From positions 2,311,001 to 2,375,000 of the forward strand of contig CM064684.1 of NCBI GenBank assembly GCA_032717465.1: 64,000 bases of DNA. The letters run 5' to 3'. The translations under genes and the position numbers were made by a program. The stretch is from Coenobita brevimanus (lineage: Eukaryota; Arthropoda; Malacostraca; Decapoda; Coenobitidae). Under the pieces are notes generated by a model. That model did no database searches and was not told the DNA's origin. It saw nothing but the letters and a program-made list of their open reading frames with translations. Of the stretch, positions 34,466 to 45,864 are shown piece by piece (position 1 is the stretch's first letter; each line of letters starts with the position of its first letter).

Positions 34466-36107
34466 CAAAAACTACCCTTTCCTCTTCAAGAATCTTGAGA
34501 AATAATCAACCATACTTTATATAACTCTCTCTGCCTACACGTAATATGAAACAAACTAGGAGACTCTTGGGGTTCTTTTTATCCTGCATTCAAGGTTTGT
34601 CTGACACCATTCCCCCCTCCCCCAATACTTAATATCAAGTACCGTATAGTCTGGTATCGTAACACTGCTAACCATGTGCTATAATCATCAGAAAATTAAT
34701 GGCAAAACTAAAATTACACCCAAATCATGTGTTCAAATGCTGCCAGTCACACACATTTTTTTTCTTCTTCCAGAACTTAAATGCTGTTACAGTACCTAGG
34801 ACACCCAAATGCAGGACAAAAAACAGTCATCTTCTCCTTACACTAAACTTTACCAAAAATTTAAGTCATCCAATCTCTTAATTCCACCAAAATGTTATGT
34901 GGGCAGGATCTAAAAGGGTAAAAACAAGAAACACACCAGTGGAGCACCTAACTGTATATCAAACAGCTACTCGGGTATTATTTAAGCTCTGAAATTTAGG
35001 ATGCACCTTCCGCAGAAAACAGACAACTTCCTTACTCATTTCTCAGTTTTAGGTGCACTTACTTGTTTAGATGCACTTACTTATTTCTCAGTTTAAGGTG
35101 CGCTTCACAAATATTTATGGTTCTCGAATAGTTCATTGCTTACTCCATGAATTTCCATGCTAAAAATGGAATGCAACCCATACATTGCACATTTATACAA
35201 TTCACATATTGATTTGAATACTGTTTCTTTAACTTCCATACCCGACTTACTTGCACTTTCATTTACCACATCCAACATTCATCCTGGCTTTCCACTTTCC
35301 CCTCAAACCTTTACACTCCTTCATACTGTTATGCTGGTAGGCTTAGGATGGTGTTTTATGCTTGGAGACGTGGGGAACCTTCTAAAAATTAAAAGTGTTC
35401 TGCCACAGGTGTTTGCATATGGAAATGTGAGGAACATTTTAGAGATTTCAGCATTTGTTTTGTTTTCCTTCTATCTTACAGCAGGAATTTGTTCTTGTCA
35501 CCATTGCTGTATATTGTCAATTTAAGTGTGTTGTTGTGTGGGAATGTTACTTCTCTCTTAGGATCTAGAATGTGCATTACTGTAAAACACCATTATTTCG
35601 GACAGCGCCCAAACTTCGGGCATTTTGCGAAAAAATGTAATAATACAAGTTTATTGGAAAAGAGTGCGATATTTGCAAAAAAATAATATGGGTAGGTAGG
35701 GTAATCTTCAACGATTATTATGTAAAAGTCTTATTAAATTAGCTTGAATATGTGTGGGTGATAAAAATTTATGAATCAAATGGAAAAAGAATCAGCACTT
35801 TTTAACCCTGCAAAACTTTGTTCACAAAGAACAAACAGTTTCAATTGTACAAACGTGATTAGTATGATTATAAGTGGAAAAGTGTTGTAAGTACTGGGCA
35901 GTAAACTTTTAAAATATATACAAGCATAATCTTGCTATGACTGTTTTAATATTTCTTTATTTTACAGAATAAATTCCTAGTTTCGGACAGACAAATCACT
36001 TAAGCCAAATAAATTTCAAACTTCAGACAGACAATATAATTAAGCCAAACATTGGATAATACTATAGATTATTGGTAAAGTGATGCCAATTATATAAACA
36101 GAAAAAC

Positions 36108-37880
36108 ATGGCTAAAACAGCGAAATCTCCTACAAAGAGGAAGAGACACTACACAACTGTCCAAAAGTGCCCTTGAAAAGGCTAAAAATGACAAATAACA
36201 AGAACATGAGTGTGTGCAAAGCAGCTGAAAAATGTAAATTACAAAAGAGCACACTGCATGACTACCTGAAACAAAAACACAGTAAACCAGTGGAATGTGA
36301 AACCTCATTGGGTCACGACGAAGAGTTACTGGTGTGTCACAGAATCCTCACATTGGCATAATGGGGATTCCCACTCGACATATTGGACTTGAGGATGTTA
36401 GTGAAAGCATATTTAGACAAACGAGGGGTTTCTGTCTCACGGTTCAGTAACAATGGGCCCATTCCTTCCTCAAGCGCCACAAACAAGACCTTAGTAGACG
36501 AGTGTCGCAAAATATAAAGACTGACAGAGCCAAAGTTACAAAAGCCATGCTAACCGAGTTCTACAGTAACTTGAAAGAATCCCTAGAAGGTGTGCCTCCA
36601 GAAAACAATAAATTTTGACAAGACCAATCTTACTGACGATCCAGGTAAAATGAAAGTCATAGTGAGGCGGGGCACTAAATATCCAGAGAGAGGCATGAAC
36701 TTAACAAAATCCTCAATATCTATTATGTTCTCTGGATCTGCATCTGGTGTGTTACTCCCTCAATATGTGGTGTATAAAGCTGTCCAACTTTACAATACCT
36801 GGACTGAGGGGGGGCCCTCCTGGAACATGATAAAATAGGTCCCCCAGTGGATGGTTCGAGTCGTGTTCATTCAATGACTGGTTCCACAAAATAATCCTGC
36901 CCTATGCTAAAGACAGGACAGGTAGAGTTGTCATTATAGGAGACAACTTGGCAAGCCATGTATCACCCAAGTGTTACTGAGTCATGTGAGAAGCATAATA
37001 TCTCCTTTCTTTTCATACCACCTAACTCCATGCACTTGACTCAACCTCTCGATGTTGCTGTGTTCCAGCCTCTGAAAGTGCAATGACGAAAGATCCTCGA
37101 AAACTTCAAGAAATCTGTTGTAGGTAGGCCGAGTGCTTCCTTACCTAAAAAGACTGCTTCCCAGCACTACTGACCGAACTGATAAACTTAAAGGGACCAT
37201 TGCTGACAACCTACACAGTGGTTTTAGGAAGTGCAGCAATTATCCTCTTCATCCACAACAATCCATCTCAAGACTTCCAGAAGAATCAAACCAAGATACA
37301 GCTGATACCGGTACACCAGCACCATCTACTGTCTTAGACAGCTCAGTGGCGGAATTGTTGAGGGAAATGAGGCATGGAACCAGTCAGACAAGCTCAAGTC
37401 CAGCTATAACAAAACCAAAGCGAAAGAAAAGGCTGAATGTGTCACCAGGCATGGGCATTACTACAAGGACCTACAAAATGAAACAGAGAGCCAGCATGAA
37501 GAAAGTGAGGTTGATGATCCACAACCCCAGCCACATGAGGATACAGCAGAGATAGCAGCACAGCCTTCCACATCCACATCTGCACGCAACCATGAAGCAC
37601 AAGCATCTCCCCAGACAGTCATCTCTACCCACACTATTGGATATAAAGTTGTTCCCTCAAACTGGGTAGTTGTGAGGGTTCCCTTTGATAGCAAACACAG
37701 ATACAGGCATTATATTGCTACCATTGTTAGGGTAAAACCAAAAATACACGTCAGGTTTCTCAAACACGTTAAGGGTACACCTCACACATTTGTATACCCA
37801 ATGGTTCACAACAGCAGTGACAAACAAAGAGGACATACTGAAGGTGTTACCAGAACCAACACTTGATCGCAAGCAATGGA
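36108..37880 (+). pseudogene. pogo/jerky-like transposase pseudogene
   Basis: The N-terminus is basic and then reads NKNMSVCKAAEKCKLQKSTL HDYL in two pieces, a psq-type helix-turn-helix. The DDE core is spread over frames: NFDKTNLTDDPGKMKVIVRR, SSISIMFSGSASGVLLPQYV, LYNTWTEGGPSW, VVIIGDNLASHVS and LTQPLDV-type wording near 37040. Multiple stops and frameshifts make it non-functional. The order and motifs (DETNLTDDPG-like, GDNLxSH) match DDE_1 transposases of the jerky/Tigger group. Confidence 0.88.
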
Positions 37881-38260
37881 TGATTTTTGATGTAGATGTG
37901 AACTTTTGGCCTAGGTAATAATAATATTTGATACAGATCTGTAAGAAGATAGTCAGTACTACCAGTACCAAAGTTATTGCCAGTATGGTGCTACAGTATG
38001 GTACCTTAACCAGTAATGAGTTTGATGAAAAAAAGTGATACTATTTATTTAGTTACAGTATTTTATACTGGTCGTCAAGGAAGTTTTTGTACTGATGTAC
38101 TATCCTTATGTGAAACTCCATTAATATATCCAATTACCGGTATTGTCTGTATATTTCTAGCTGATGGTATATTGCAATATCCCAATTTTATATACTAAGC
38201 TTTCATGAACAGCATATTATGAAGTGAAATACAGTACTGTATACTGTTGTTATAAGAAAT

Positions 38261-38479
38261 TCGCTTCCCGTCCGATCAGCAAAGTTAAGCAACGTTGGGT
38301 CTGGTTAGTACTTGGATGGGTGACCGCCTGGGAACACCAGATGCTGTTGGCATAACTCCCTACATGTCAAGTGGGGTTGGTGGAGGATTAGTGCCCCTCC
38401 CTGTAAAACAATTAACTCTAAGCCCTCGGCCACCCCGTTTGGGATACATGGCGTCTGGCAATGGATGGATGGATGGATC
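38261..38479 (+). mobile_element. 5S rRNA-derived SINE with LINE-like tail
   Basis: 38261-38352 is the 3' three-quarters of 5S rRNA: GTCCGATCAGCAAAGTTAAG, then GGTTAGTACTTGGATGGGTG and ACCGCCTGGGAACACC. It retains the internal Pol III control region (A box, intermediate element, C box) but lacks the first ~30 nt of 5S. A unique body follows (GTCAAGTGGGGTTGGTGGAG), then CGGCCACCCCGTTTGGGA and GCGTCTGGCAATGGATGG, the same 3' end as the (TAGA)n retrotransposon family, closing in (GGAT)n. This is the organisation of SINE3-type elements. Confidence 0.88.
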
Positions 38480-38581
38480 ATGCAGAAACAATTTTTTTCT
38501 ATTTCCCCATTATTTTTGATATTGAGGAACCTTCTGTTCAGTAATTCAATTTACCCTTAGCTGGAAAAATACAGACTACAG

Positions 38582-38614
<33 letters not shown>

Positions 38615-39499
38615 ACTAATGTGTGCATAAGACCAGTGTGCAGCTCATTAATACGTTCCTTGGTGCCTTCGTAACATGTGCCTGTTGATTTGTGTACGTG
38701 TTAGTGGGTTTGTGGGTGTCATCAGAACCAGTAAGAAGTGCTTAACATTATATTATGTTATTTCAGTATGCATCTGTTGAGTCAGTGTGGTAGCTACTTG
38801 ATAATTTAGTGAAGTTTTGTTTAAGAATAAGAGGCCGGTTCCTTTTACAGTTTGGGGTATTTGCAATGCATTTTTATATATTTTTTTCGTCTGAAAAAGT
38901 TTCTGAATACTGTAGTTCTTAGTTATATTTATGGCCAGAATACCTCACTACAATGTGATATGATGCAAATTACTGTGATCTCAATTTATGAGCTCAAAAA
39001 GAAGACATTTCTCTATATACTGTACATGTATAACTCGGGCCACGAGTGCCCAATATTTTTTTCCTTACATTTTTTAAAAACTTCTAAAGTGTCCGAGGTT
39101 TGGCCAGTGTGTCCAGAGATAGGTGTTATTAGCCATTCCCATGTTTAAAGAGCAAAGACATGGATGTCCGAAGTCTGGGAGCTGTCCGAAGTTAAGAAAT
39201 TTGTTCCTAACTTCGGACGGACGGACACACAAACGAGTTTAGCGTAGCTAATTTTTTTTTTTAATATGGATTCAGTAGGTACTGTCCCTGGCTACCACAT
39301 GACAACCAACAGGGATAAAATTGCACCATTTTACACAGAATTATTCATTAAAACACACAAAAAATGTCCAAAGTTAGGGTGTTTTATGGTACTGTATCAG
39401 AAAACGTGAATTCTTTGCTGGAGTGTTCTGGACTAGGCTAGTAAGGGGAGCCAGGGAGGGGGGGGGGGGGAGTATTTAAAGACCATCCTCCTACTGAGT

Positions 39500-39700
39500 T
39501 TAGTTTTGGTTTTGCAGTTCAAGCAGAGAATGCCAGACAGAGTAGTTTTAGTGAGTCAGCTACGATTTGTGTTTTTGGCAGTGAAGTGACAATGAATCAG
39601 TGACAGAGTTAGTAAGCCAAACAGTGAGAGTAATCAGTGAGTGACAGAGTAGTTAAACAGAGGAGGTGAAGGCCAGTGAATGAGTGAAGGACAGACTTAA
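39500..39700. repeat. Degenerate GTGA-rich repeat
   Basis: Loose repetition of CAGTGA/GAGTGACAGAGTAGTT follows the pogo-like element. Possibly a decayed simple repeat. Confidence 0.4.
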
Positions 39701-40299
39701 CGTGAGAAAAGCCAGTGTTTCGCATGTGTACCTCAGCTGTACAAGAAGAAACAAAACCCAGACGTGAATATCTGCCTTTGATTAACTGCCTGAGCTGTCT
39801 GCATGTCATTCATGATGTATCAATGAACCACTAAGGTTGTAAGAATATATACTGTATCATGCTGTCCTTACTTATATCCATTCTGTCTGCATGACTACAC
39901 CATCTGAGCACTCTTTCATCATTTTATTTCTTTAACAAGTTTCATAAATCAACACATTCCTTTATCTCATTTTCAGTGTTCTCATGCCACACCAGTCTCA
40001 CACCCAGATGATCTCATAAGCACAATCACCCTTTCAAACAGATCTCTTGCAGAATATGTGTTAGGTTCTGCATCATATCAAAACCTTCACAACGCTGGTA
40101 ACCTTGCTGCAGAGTATACTTTCCACTTTCTTTATACTGTACTGTACACTCGAGTTCTGTGATTTGCACCCACTTGCTTTCAAACCTCTTAGTGCAAGTG
40201 AAACAGCAGCAACTCACCTATATATCTGGTAACAGTGTGTGAGGGGCATGGCTGTGAAGGGTGGAGGGTTATAGGACATGATGCTTTCTACCCATCCTC

Positions 40300-40595
40300 T
40301 TAACATCCCAACTACCATTCTCCCACCTGCATCCCTTACTCCTGTTTACCACCATTCTCCCATTATTACTCACAACCATAACTATTCTCCTCCTGTCATC
40401 CTTTATTCCAATTTATCACCATTCTTTACTTGCACACCTTATTCTCATTTATTATCATTCTTCACTTGCATGATTTATCACCATTCTCCCACTTTCATCC
40501 CTTATTCCGATTTATCAGCATTTTCTCACACACCTTTTTCTCATTTGTTACCATTCTTCACTTGCATCCCTTACATTCGTTCCTACTTTTCTACC
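40300..40595. repeat. Minisatellite, ~36-bp unit
   Basis: Six to seven degenerate copies of CCATTCT(T/C)CACTTGCATC followed by CCTTATTCCGATTTATCA. Frames over it are Ser/His/Phe-rich shadows. Confidence 0.85.
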
Positions 40596-40814
40596 ACAAA
40601 TATCCTACAAATAAAGAAATGCCATGCCAAGAAAATCTGATTATGTACTATTTTTCTCATCACCATACTTGAACTTAATTCTTCTTAACAGACTATGTGG
40701 GAGAAATAACCTGTAAACTTTATAATAGTAACAACATAACTACTACTCTTTACAAGACCAATACATACTGATCATTTGTATGCTTAAATTTATTTCGTTT
40801 TGTTTCATTTATAC

Positions 40815-40920
40815 AGGCTCCAACAAGCTTGCATGCATCAGCCTCATCACCTAATGGCAGCTCTCCACGCTGCTCGATCTCTGGCAGCCTCCCCAAGTCC
40901 CTTATCCCTTTCTCCCTTCT
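40815..40920 (-). repeat. 3' fragment of zinc-finger LINE family
   Basis: On the minus strand it encodes the AAMDRAAWRAAIR-like C-terminus and the GTTGGAGCCT tail seen in the full copy at 41.1-42.6 kb. It lies about 150 bp before that copy in opposite orientation. Confidence 0.75.
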
Positions 40921-41059
40921 AATGAGAAAAACTACAACTGAGGATTACTCTACAATACGTCATTTCCTCTCCCCTCAAATTGAGGTTGGTGAATCACTGG
41001 CCTATTTCAACCTGCAGTCCACCAGGTTCATGTTCAGATGAGCCAGGGTCCCAAAAACA

Positions 41060-42600
41060 ACAAAAAGTCAAAAGTGTCTTGTCCCAGATGATTGGCTGAA
41101 GAGTGTAATTGTAAATGTGTATAAAGGGCAGGGTGATGCCCTGGAAAGAGGAAATTATAGAGGTATAAAGCTTTTAGATCTGATAATGAAGGTAATGGAG
41201 AGAGTTTTAAAAGGTATGATTAGAGAAAGAGTGAATATTGATGAGATGCAGTTTGGGTTTATGCCAAGTAGAGGGACCACTGATGCTATATTCATTGTTC
41301 GACAGCTTCAGGAAAAATATATTGGTAGGAGAAGGGATCTTTATTTTGTTTTTGTTGATTTGGAAAAGGCCTTTGACAGAGTCCCTAGAGAGGTGGTGAA
41401 GTGGGCAATGAGAAAGCTTGGCTTGGAGGAGTGGCTGGTTAGGGTGGTTATGGCTATGTATGTGGGTGCTCACACCCAGGTAAGAGTGAATGGAGATTTG
41501 AGTGATGAGTTTCCCGTGAATGTTGGTGTGCATCAGGGGTCAGTCTTGAGTCCCATGTTGTTTATCATGGTATATACTTGAAGCCCTTTCACATGACTTT
41601 AGAAACAGACTCCCGTGGGAGCTGTTGTATGCTGATGATTTGGTGTTGATTGCAGAGAACAAAAGGGAGGCAGAGGAAAGGTTTAGGAAGTGGAGAGATG
41701 GTATGGGGCACAAGGGTTTAAGGGTAAACGCAAATAAAACAAAAGTGATGATATCTTGGGTTGGTGGCGGTACTGTCAGAGACGAGGGAGAGTGGCCATG
41801 TGCAGTTTGCCACAAGGGCGTGGGAAGTAATTCCATCTTATGCGTTGTTTGTGATAAATGGGTGCATAAGAGATGTAGTGATATCAGAGGTAGACTGCGA
41901 GATAATGCTGATTTTATGTGTACGGTGTGTTGGGGTGAGCAGGTGGAGATTGTCAGATGTGACAGGATTGAACTTGCTGGTGAATCTCTTGAGTGTGTGG
42001 AAGAGTTTTGTTATCTGGGAGACATGTGTGCTGGGGGTGGGGCTGGAGCTAGCTCTGTGGCTAGGGTGAGAAGTGGTTGGAAGAAGTTCAGGGAGCTCTT
42101 GCCTCTCCTGACATTGAGAGGACTCTCCCTACATGCTAAGGGGTCTTTGTATGCAGCATGTGTTAGGAGTGTAATGCTGTATAGTAGTGAGACCTGGGCA
42201 GTGAAGGAGGAAGATATTCGCCGGCTCAGACGTACAGAAATGACAATGATTAGGTGGATGTGCAGTGCGTCCCTGTGTCCAAGGCCTGGAGGGGCTGGGT
42301 TTACGATGGAAGAGTTGAGAGGTAGGATGGGACTGGAGTGTATTGGTGTTGTGAAGAGGAGAGGTAAATTGAGATGGTTTGGACATGTGGAGAGGATGGG
42401 GGATGATAATTGGGTGAGGAAGGAGAGAAGTGTTAATATTGGGGGTGGGGTTATGAGGGGTAGACCGAGAAAGACATGGCACGAGGTCATTAAGTGTGAC
42501 CTCATGGTTAAGGGACTGAACATGGAGGCTGCAATGGATCGTGCAGCATGGAGAGCCGCCATTAGGTGACCAAGGCCGACACATGCAAGCATGTTGGAGC
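41060..42600 (+). pseudogene. RTE/CR1-type LINE with PHD-like zinc finger in the RT ORF
   Basis: The first frame reads DDWLKSVIVNVYKGQGDALE, NYRGIKLLDLIMKVMERVL, FVFVDLEKAFDRVPREVV (catalytic Asp) and VGVHQGSVLSPMLFIMV. It breaks near 41580 and resumes with MYADDLVLIAENKREAEE (catalytic YADD). A C4HC3 zinc-finger motif follows, then FCYLGDMCAGGGAGASSVAR, LRRTEMTMIRWM, RWFGHVERMGDDNW and an AAWRAAIR C-terminus. The frame break is confined to about 50 bp, so it is a recently disabled copy. The 5' half is absent. Confidence 0.92.
41799..41930 (+). other. PHD-like C4HC3 motif within LINE reverse transcriptase
   Basis: Cys59, 62, 73, 76, His81, Cys84, 99 and 102 of the second frame give C-x2-C-x10-C-x2-C-x4-H-x2-C-x14-C-x2-C. 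It includes SILCVVCDKWVHKRC. It sits between the YADD catalytic block and the C-terminal thumb-like region. The minus-strand relative at 46.6 kb keeps most of it but has Cys in place of His. Confidence 0.85.
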
Positions 42601-42639
42601 CTTTAAAAACAAAAACATAAGCCACATTACATCATCAAC

Positions 42640-43199
42640 CACACCAACCTCAGTGAGGACCCAAGAAACAGAAAGAGAAAGCAGGGAAATAGGAAAATTA
42701 ACAACAGTATGCCCAGTGTCACTCCTGCCCATCATTCAAGCATCCAGAAACAATAAAACAATAATGCATTTTCTAACTTCTAATAGCAAAAAGCCTGGTG
42801 AAACACGCTGTAAAGTTTAAAAATGGTTCCAGTTCTCATGTTTATTGTTAAAAGGACTGACCAAGCATTGATACAGTAAGAGATGGTGTGTTTCTGTATT
42901 AATATTTACGACTCCCTTTTTACTCTAACCTCTCCTAAAATTGCCATTTCAATACAGAGCTGTAACAAAGGATTAACACAAAGACTGGTACTGGTCATGA
43001 AGTGCTGTGTGAGGGAAGCACAGCTGAAGTACTGTCATTCTGCAAATGAATTATGCGAGATACGCTATCAGAGACAAATCTGTGATAGGTTTAAGTGAAA
43101 AGTATTGTACAAGGTCCACAGCAACAAGCCAGCTTCTTAAAATTAATCTTGGTTCTATTAAAACTACTCAGGCTTCAACAAAACTATGAGATGCTGTAC
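42640..43199. other. Intron DNA adjoining exon 1
   Basis: About 42955-43012 resembles the diverged satellite unit (GAGCTGTAACAAAG and GAAGTGCTGTGTGA). Otherwise unremarkable. Confidence 0.4.
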
Positions 43200-43882
43200 C
43201 TTGAGAAGAAATACTCCACTTGCTGTGCCACCAGCTGTTTAATCTGGTCCCTGGTAAGTGGCTGGGGCTGTGCATGAGCTGGAGTGGTGGGTGGGGCAGG
43301 AGTGCCAGGCGTGGGGGTCGGGGCTGGGGTGGTCTGTGTGCCTTGAGTCTCACTCCCACTGCCAACTTCTCCAGTGGCGCCCACTACAGTCTCTACACTC
43401 ACAGTATCTCCCGCCGCACCACCACTACTCTCTCCAGTAATAGTCTCCCCACTTGCACTCTCACCGTCCCCTGATACCACCGTGACCTCCACCTTATCCT
43501 GGGGTGGAGTAGGTGTGCCCTGGGTGGAGGCATCACTGTGTGCAGGTCCAGGCGGTGGGGTTGGGAGGGGACTGGCTGGCTGGGGTGAGGCACTTGGCTG
43601 GCTGTCCTCAGGGGAGACTTCACCATTCTGCTGGGCACTAGTAAGAGGGGTGGAGGGCACCACAGCTCCCTCCTGCTGGCTGCCCGCTGCCGCCATCACC
43701 TCAGGAGACTTGGCAGGCAAAAGTAGAGTTTTGGGTGGGGCTGAGTCCCCCGCGGGGCTGGCCTCGCTGGGATACACGGGGGTTGCAACCTCCACTGGGC
43801 TGTCTACGGCCATGCTGCCGTCAGATGTATCTGCTGTAGGGGGACACACCCCACAAATCTGCTGCCCGACATCCCCATTCAT
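43200..43882 (-). CDS. LARP4: LARP4 coding exon 1: N-terminal linker and start of La motif
   Basis: Encodes residues 1-227 plus two bases of codon 228. The acceptor lies at 43894/43893 and the donor (GTAC) follows 43200. The proposed start is the first Met after the acceptor, giving MNGDVGQQICGVCPP. The frame is open back to the acceptor (phase 1), so a further upstream coding exon is possible. Residues 1-205 are Pro/Ser/Thr/Gly-rich and look disordered. The La motif begins at LTRDQIKQLVAQQVEYFFS (209-227). I do not see the variant PAM2 motif (LNPNA...W) that vertebrate LARP4 uses to bind PABP. The reading frame is certain; the start codon is moderately supported. Confidence 0.88.
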
Positions 43883-44105
43883 GAAGGGGTAACCTGCAAC
43901 AAGAAACAAATATTAAATCATTAATAACATAGGGGTGGATTCTGAATGCATTTGCTGGAACTCCAGCTGAAGTAAACATAAAGTATACAGTATAACTGCT
44001 TCTGACTTATAAATAAAACTTGCAGGTAAGTGCATGCACATGCAAACCTTAGGTGGTTAAGGTTTATCACACATTACATTGTGAAAGGCCATGACATTCT
44101 TGTCT

Positions 44106-44152
44106 TGCTTGTCTAGCCCCAGGCTCCTATACTGCTTTGCATGATGGATGGA
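44106..44152 (+). repeat. Tail fragment of SINE family A
   Basis: TAGCCCCAGGCTCCTATACT and GATGGATGGATG correspond to the 3' end of family A, here in the opposite orientation to the other copies. Confidence 0.55.
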
Positions 44153-44159
44153 TGAAATA

Positions 44160-45860
44160 TACTTCTAAATCCTTATGAATAAGAGTAAATGTCACATTTA
44201 TGCTGTTGATATAATCCCCCTATCAGATGAATTTAAGAGCACTGTGAAACACAACAACCTTGACATACGTTTAATACAACCAATCCTTAATTCTCTCCCA
44301 CTCAGATCTTGTAATATCTAGTTATCCTTACACAACATCTTGCCTTAACTCCTCCACCAGTTAAATGTTTCATCTCTCTCCCTGTTATCACGACCCAGAG
44401 GAAAAGTAACAAACTGACTCAACAAGGGTATCATATATAACAAATCCTTAACCTACACTGGCTCCTTATGCAGAGAGTCAATTTCTAGAACACTGAGTAA
44501 ACCATGACCTCTCTCACAAGTGACAGTTTGATCTGGACACGCACAGTCACTATTATGTCACACTTGACTCATGGCAGGTACACCAGTGCATAACGCCCAC
44601 TCAGGTTATTATGCTTTGCTGTTGCCAACTCACAAGTTCCAAGTGTTTACTGCTCACCCCATGATCTACCCTGTGTTACTCCCTCACTACTTCCCTCCTC
44701 CCTCTTGCTGACCACATATTGCCATAGACCAGCCCACACCAACCTCAACCCCTCCCCAGAACCCATGACATTGTTCGTTACAAAGTACAATACCTATTAC
44801 TTTATATGAGAATTGTCTGACTATCTATGTGGGGGAAAGATATGCAAGGTGCTTTTAAGGTAGAGGAAGAAAGGGAAAATTGGATGGATGGATGGGTGGC
44901 CAGAAGAAATTCAGCCTTTAAAATGGCCTTCCTTTGCATTGGTACCATGCTATTTATATGCTTTTTGTTTGAACCTTCAAAGCACATTATTCTTTGCACT
45001 CATATCATATAATTGGTTTCTTCTCCTTGCTCTGCCTTCTCAACACAGAAATATCCCAACAAATATGATACCAGAAGGCTGACCACAACACAGTTTTCCA
45101 GTTTGAACATAAAAACATTGCAATCATAAGCAAGGATTCTGTTTCCCAGTCAACACACGTCTCCCCCCCCCCCCAAACTGCAATGACAGTGCCAGTAACA
45201 CCAGCACATGACAACTTTGTTTCTAACACGTATTTCTTTATCCAACGGAGGTACTGCTACCACGTGGACCTAACAAAAATATTCAAATTAAAATAATATT
45301 TACTGTTCTTTAAAATAAGATAAACACAACACGACAAAAGAGGACTCTGAAGAAACACAAGTTTATGAGACATGTTTATCACTGGATGCATTGGTACTGC
45401 ATATGGAATACTGGTAAAAACTCCACTTTAACCTGGCCTAATTTACCCTCATACCTGAACACTTGAGTTGCAAGAAATTAACAATTCACGAAAGTTCCAC
45501 AGAAAGAATGCTGAGCTGCAATAATGTCTTACGGTACACCCACACTTGTGCTCAACAGCTGGCAACATGTGAACAACATAGTAATGAACAACCTGAAATT
45601 ACGTTCAGAACAGCAGTAATCAAATCATGTTTCCTACACATCGATGATGGTCATTGCTGCCTTGTACAGACACGCTTATTGTATCAGCTCTGCTGCAAGC
45701 AGGTTCAAAGCATTACTGAAACATGTTTGTATACATGTCTAAATACTGCTGCATGCATGCATCCAAGCACGCTGACAGCTGTGTTGTCAACATATGTTCA
45801 ACAAGTGTGGACACACCCATATACTGCCATGGAGCTACAAGAAATGTCACCTTTCATTTC
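44160..45860. other. Upstream/intron DNA, no gene
   Basis: A C run lies at 45165-45174. A faint piece of the satellite-like unit (AGAATGCTGAGCTGCAATAA) is at about 45505. Nothing else recognised. Confidence 0.45.
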
Positions 45861-45864
45861 AACT

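Larger units (their letters stand above)
35575..39394 (+). mobile_element. pogo/jerky-like DNA transposon with subterminal repeats
   Basis: 3.8 kb. Imperfect terminal inverted repeats share CA-x-TAC-x2-TAAAACACC at both ends (from 35575; ending at 39394). A TA follows the right end; the left TA is not preserved. The interior carries a broken transposase. Many TTCGGAC/TTCAGAC motifs lie near both ends (about 35598, 35993, 36018, 39160, 39200), as expected for transposase binding sites. A 5S-derived SINE is nested inside. Confidence 0.8.
14926..43882 (-). other. LARP4: LARP4/LARP4B-type La-related protein gene, coding span (12 exons)
   Basis: La-related RNA-binding protein of the LARP4/4B family; vertebrate members bind poly(A) and poly(A)-binding protein in the cytoplasm and stabilise mRNAs. 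Twelve exons on the minus strand were joined from AG acceptors and GT donors: 43882-43200, 33211-33075, 32305-32193, 30366-30226, 29804-29487, 28676-28537, 26950-26162, 24948-24722, 20827-19972, 18936-18834, 17937-17796 and 15065-14926. Every junction keeps frame, giving 3789 nt (1262 aa plus stop). That is longer than vertebrate LARP4 (about 720 aa) because of low-complexity linkers. Family signatures in order are the La motif core, the RRM-like core, the FPPLPG box and the SPK C-terminus. No other gene overlaps it; the introns hold mobile elements. Identity is firm. The start codon and the weaker downstream splice choices are inferred. Confidence 0.93.

Noticed and set aside
38261..38352. 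Functional 5S rRNA gene
   Set aside because: The first ~30 nt are missing, it is a single unit inside a dead transposon, and it continues into a LINE-like tail.
42011..42625. Minus-strand 204-residue frame
   Set aside because: Antisense of the zinc-finger LINE RT frame.
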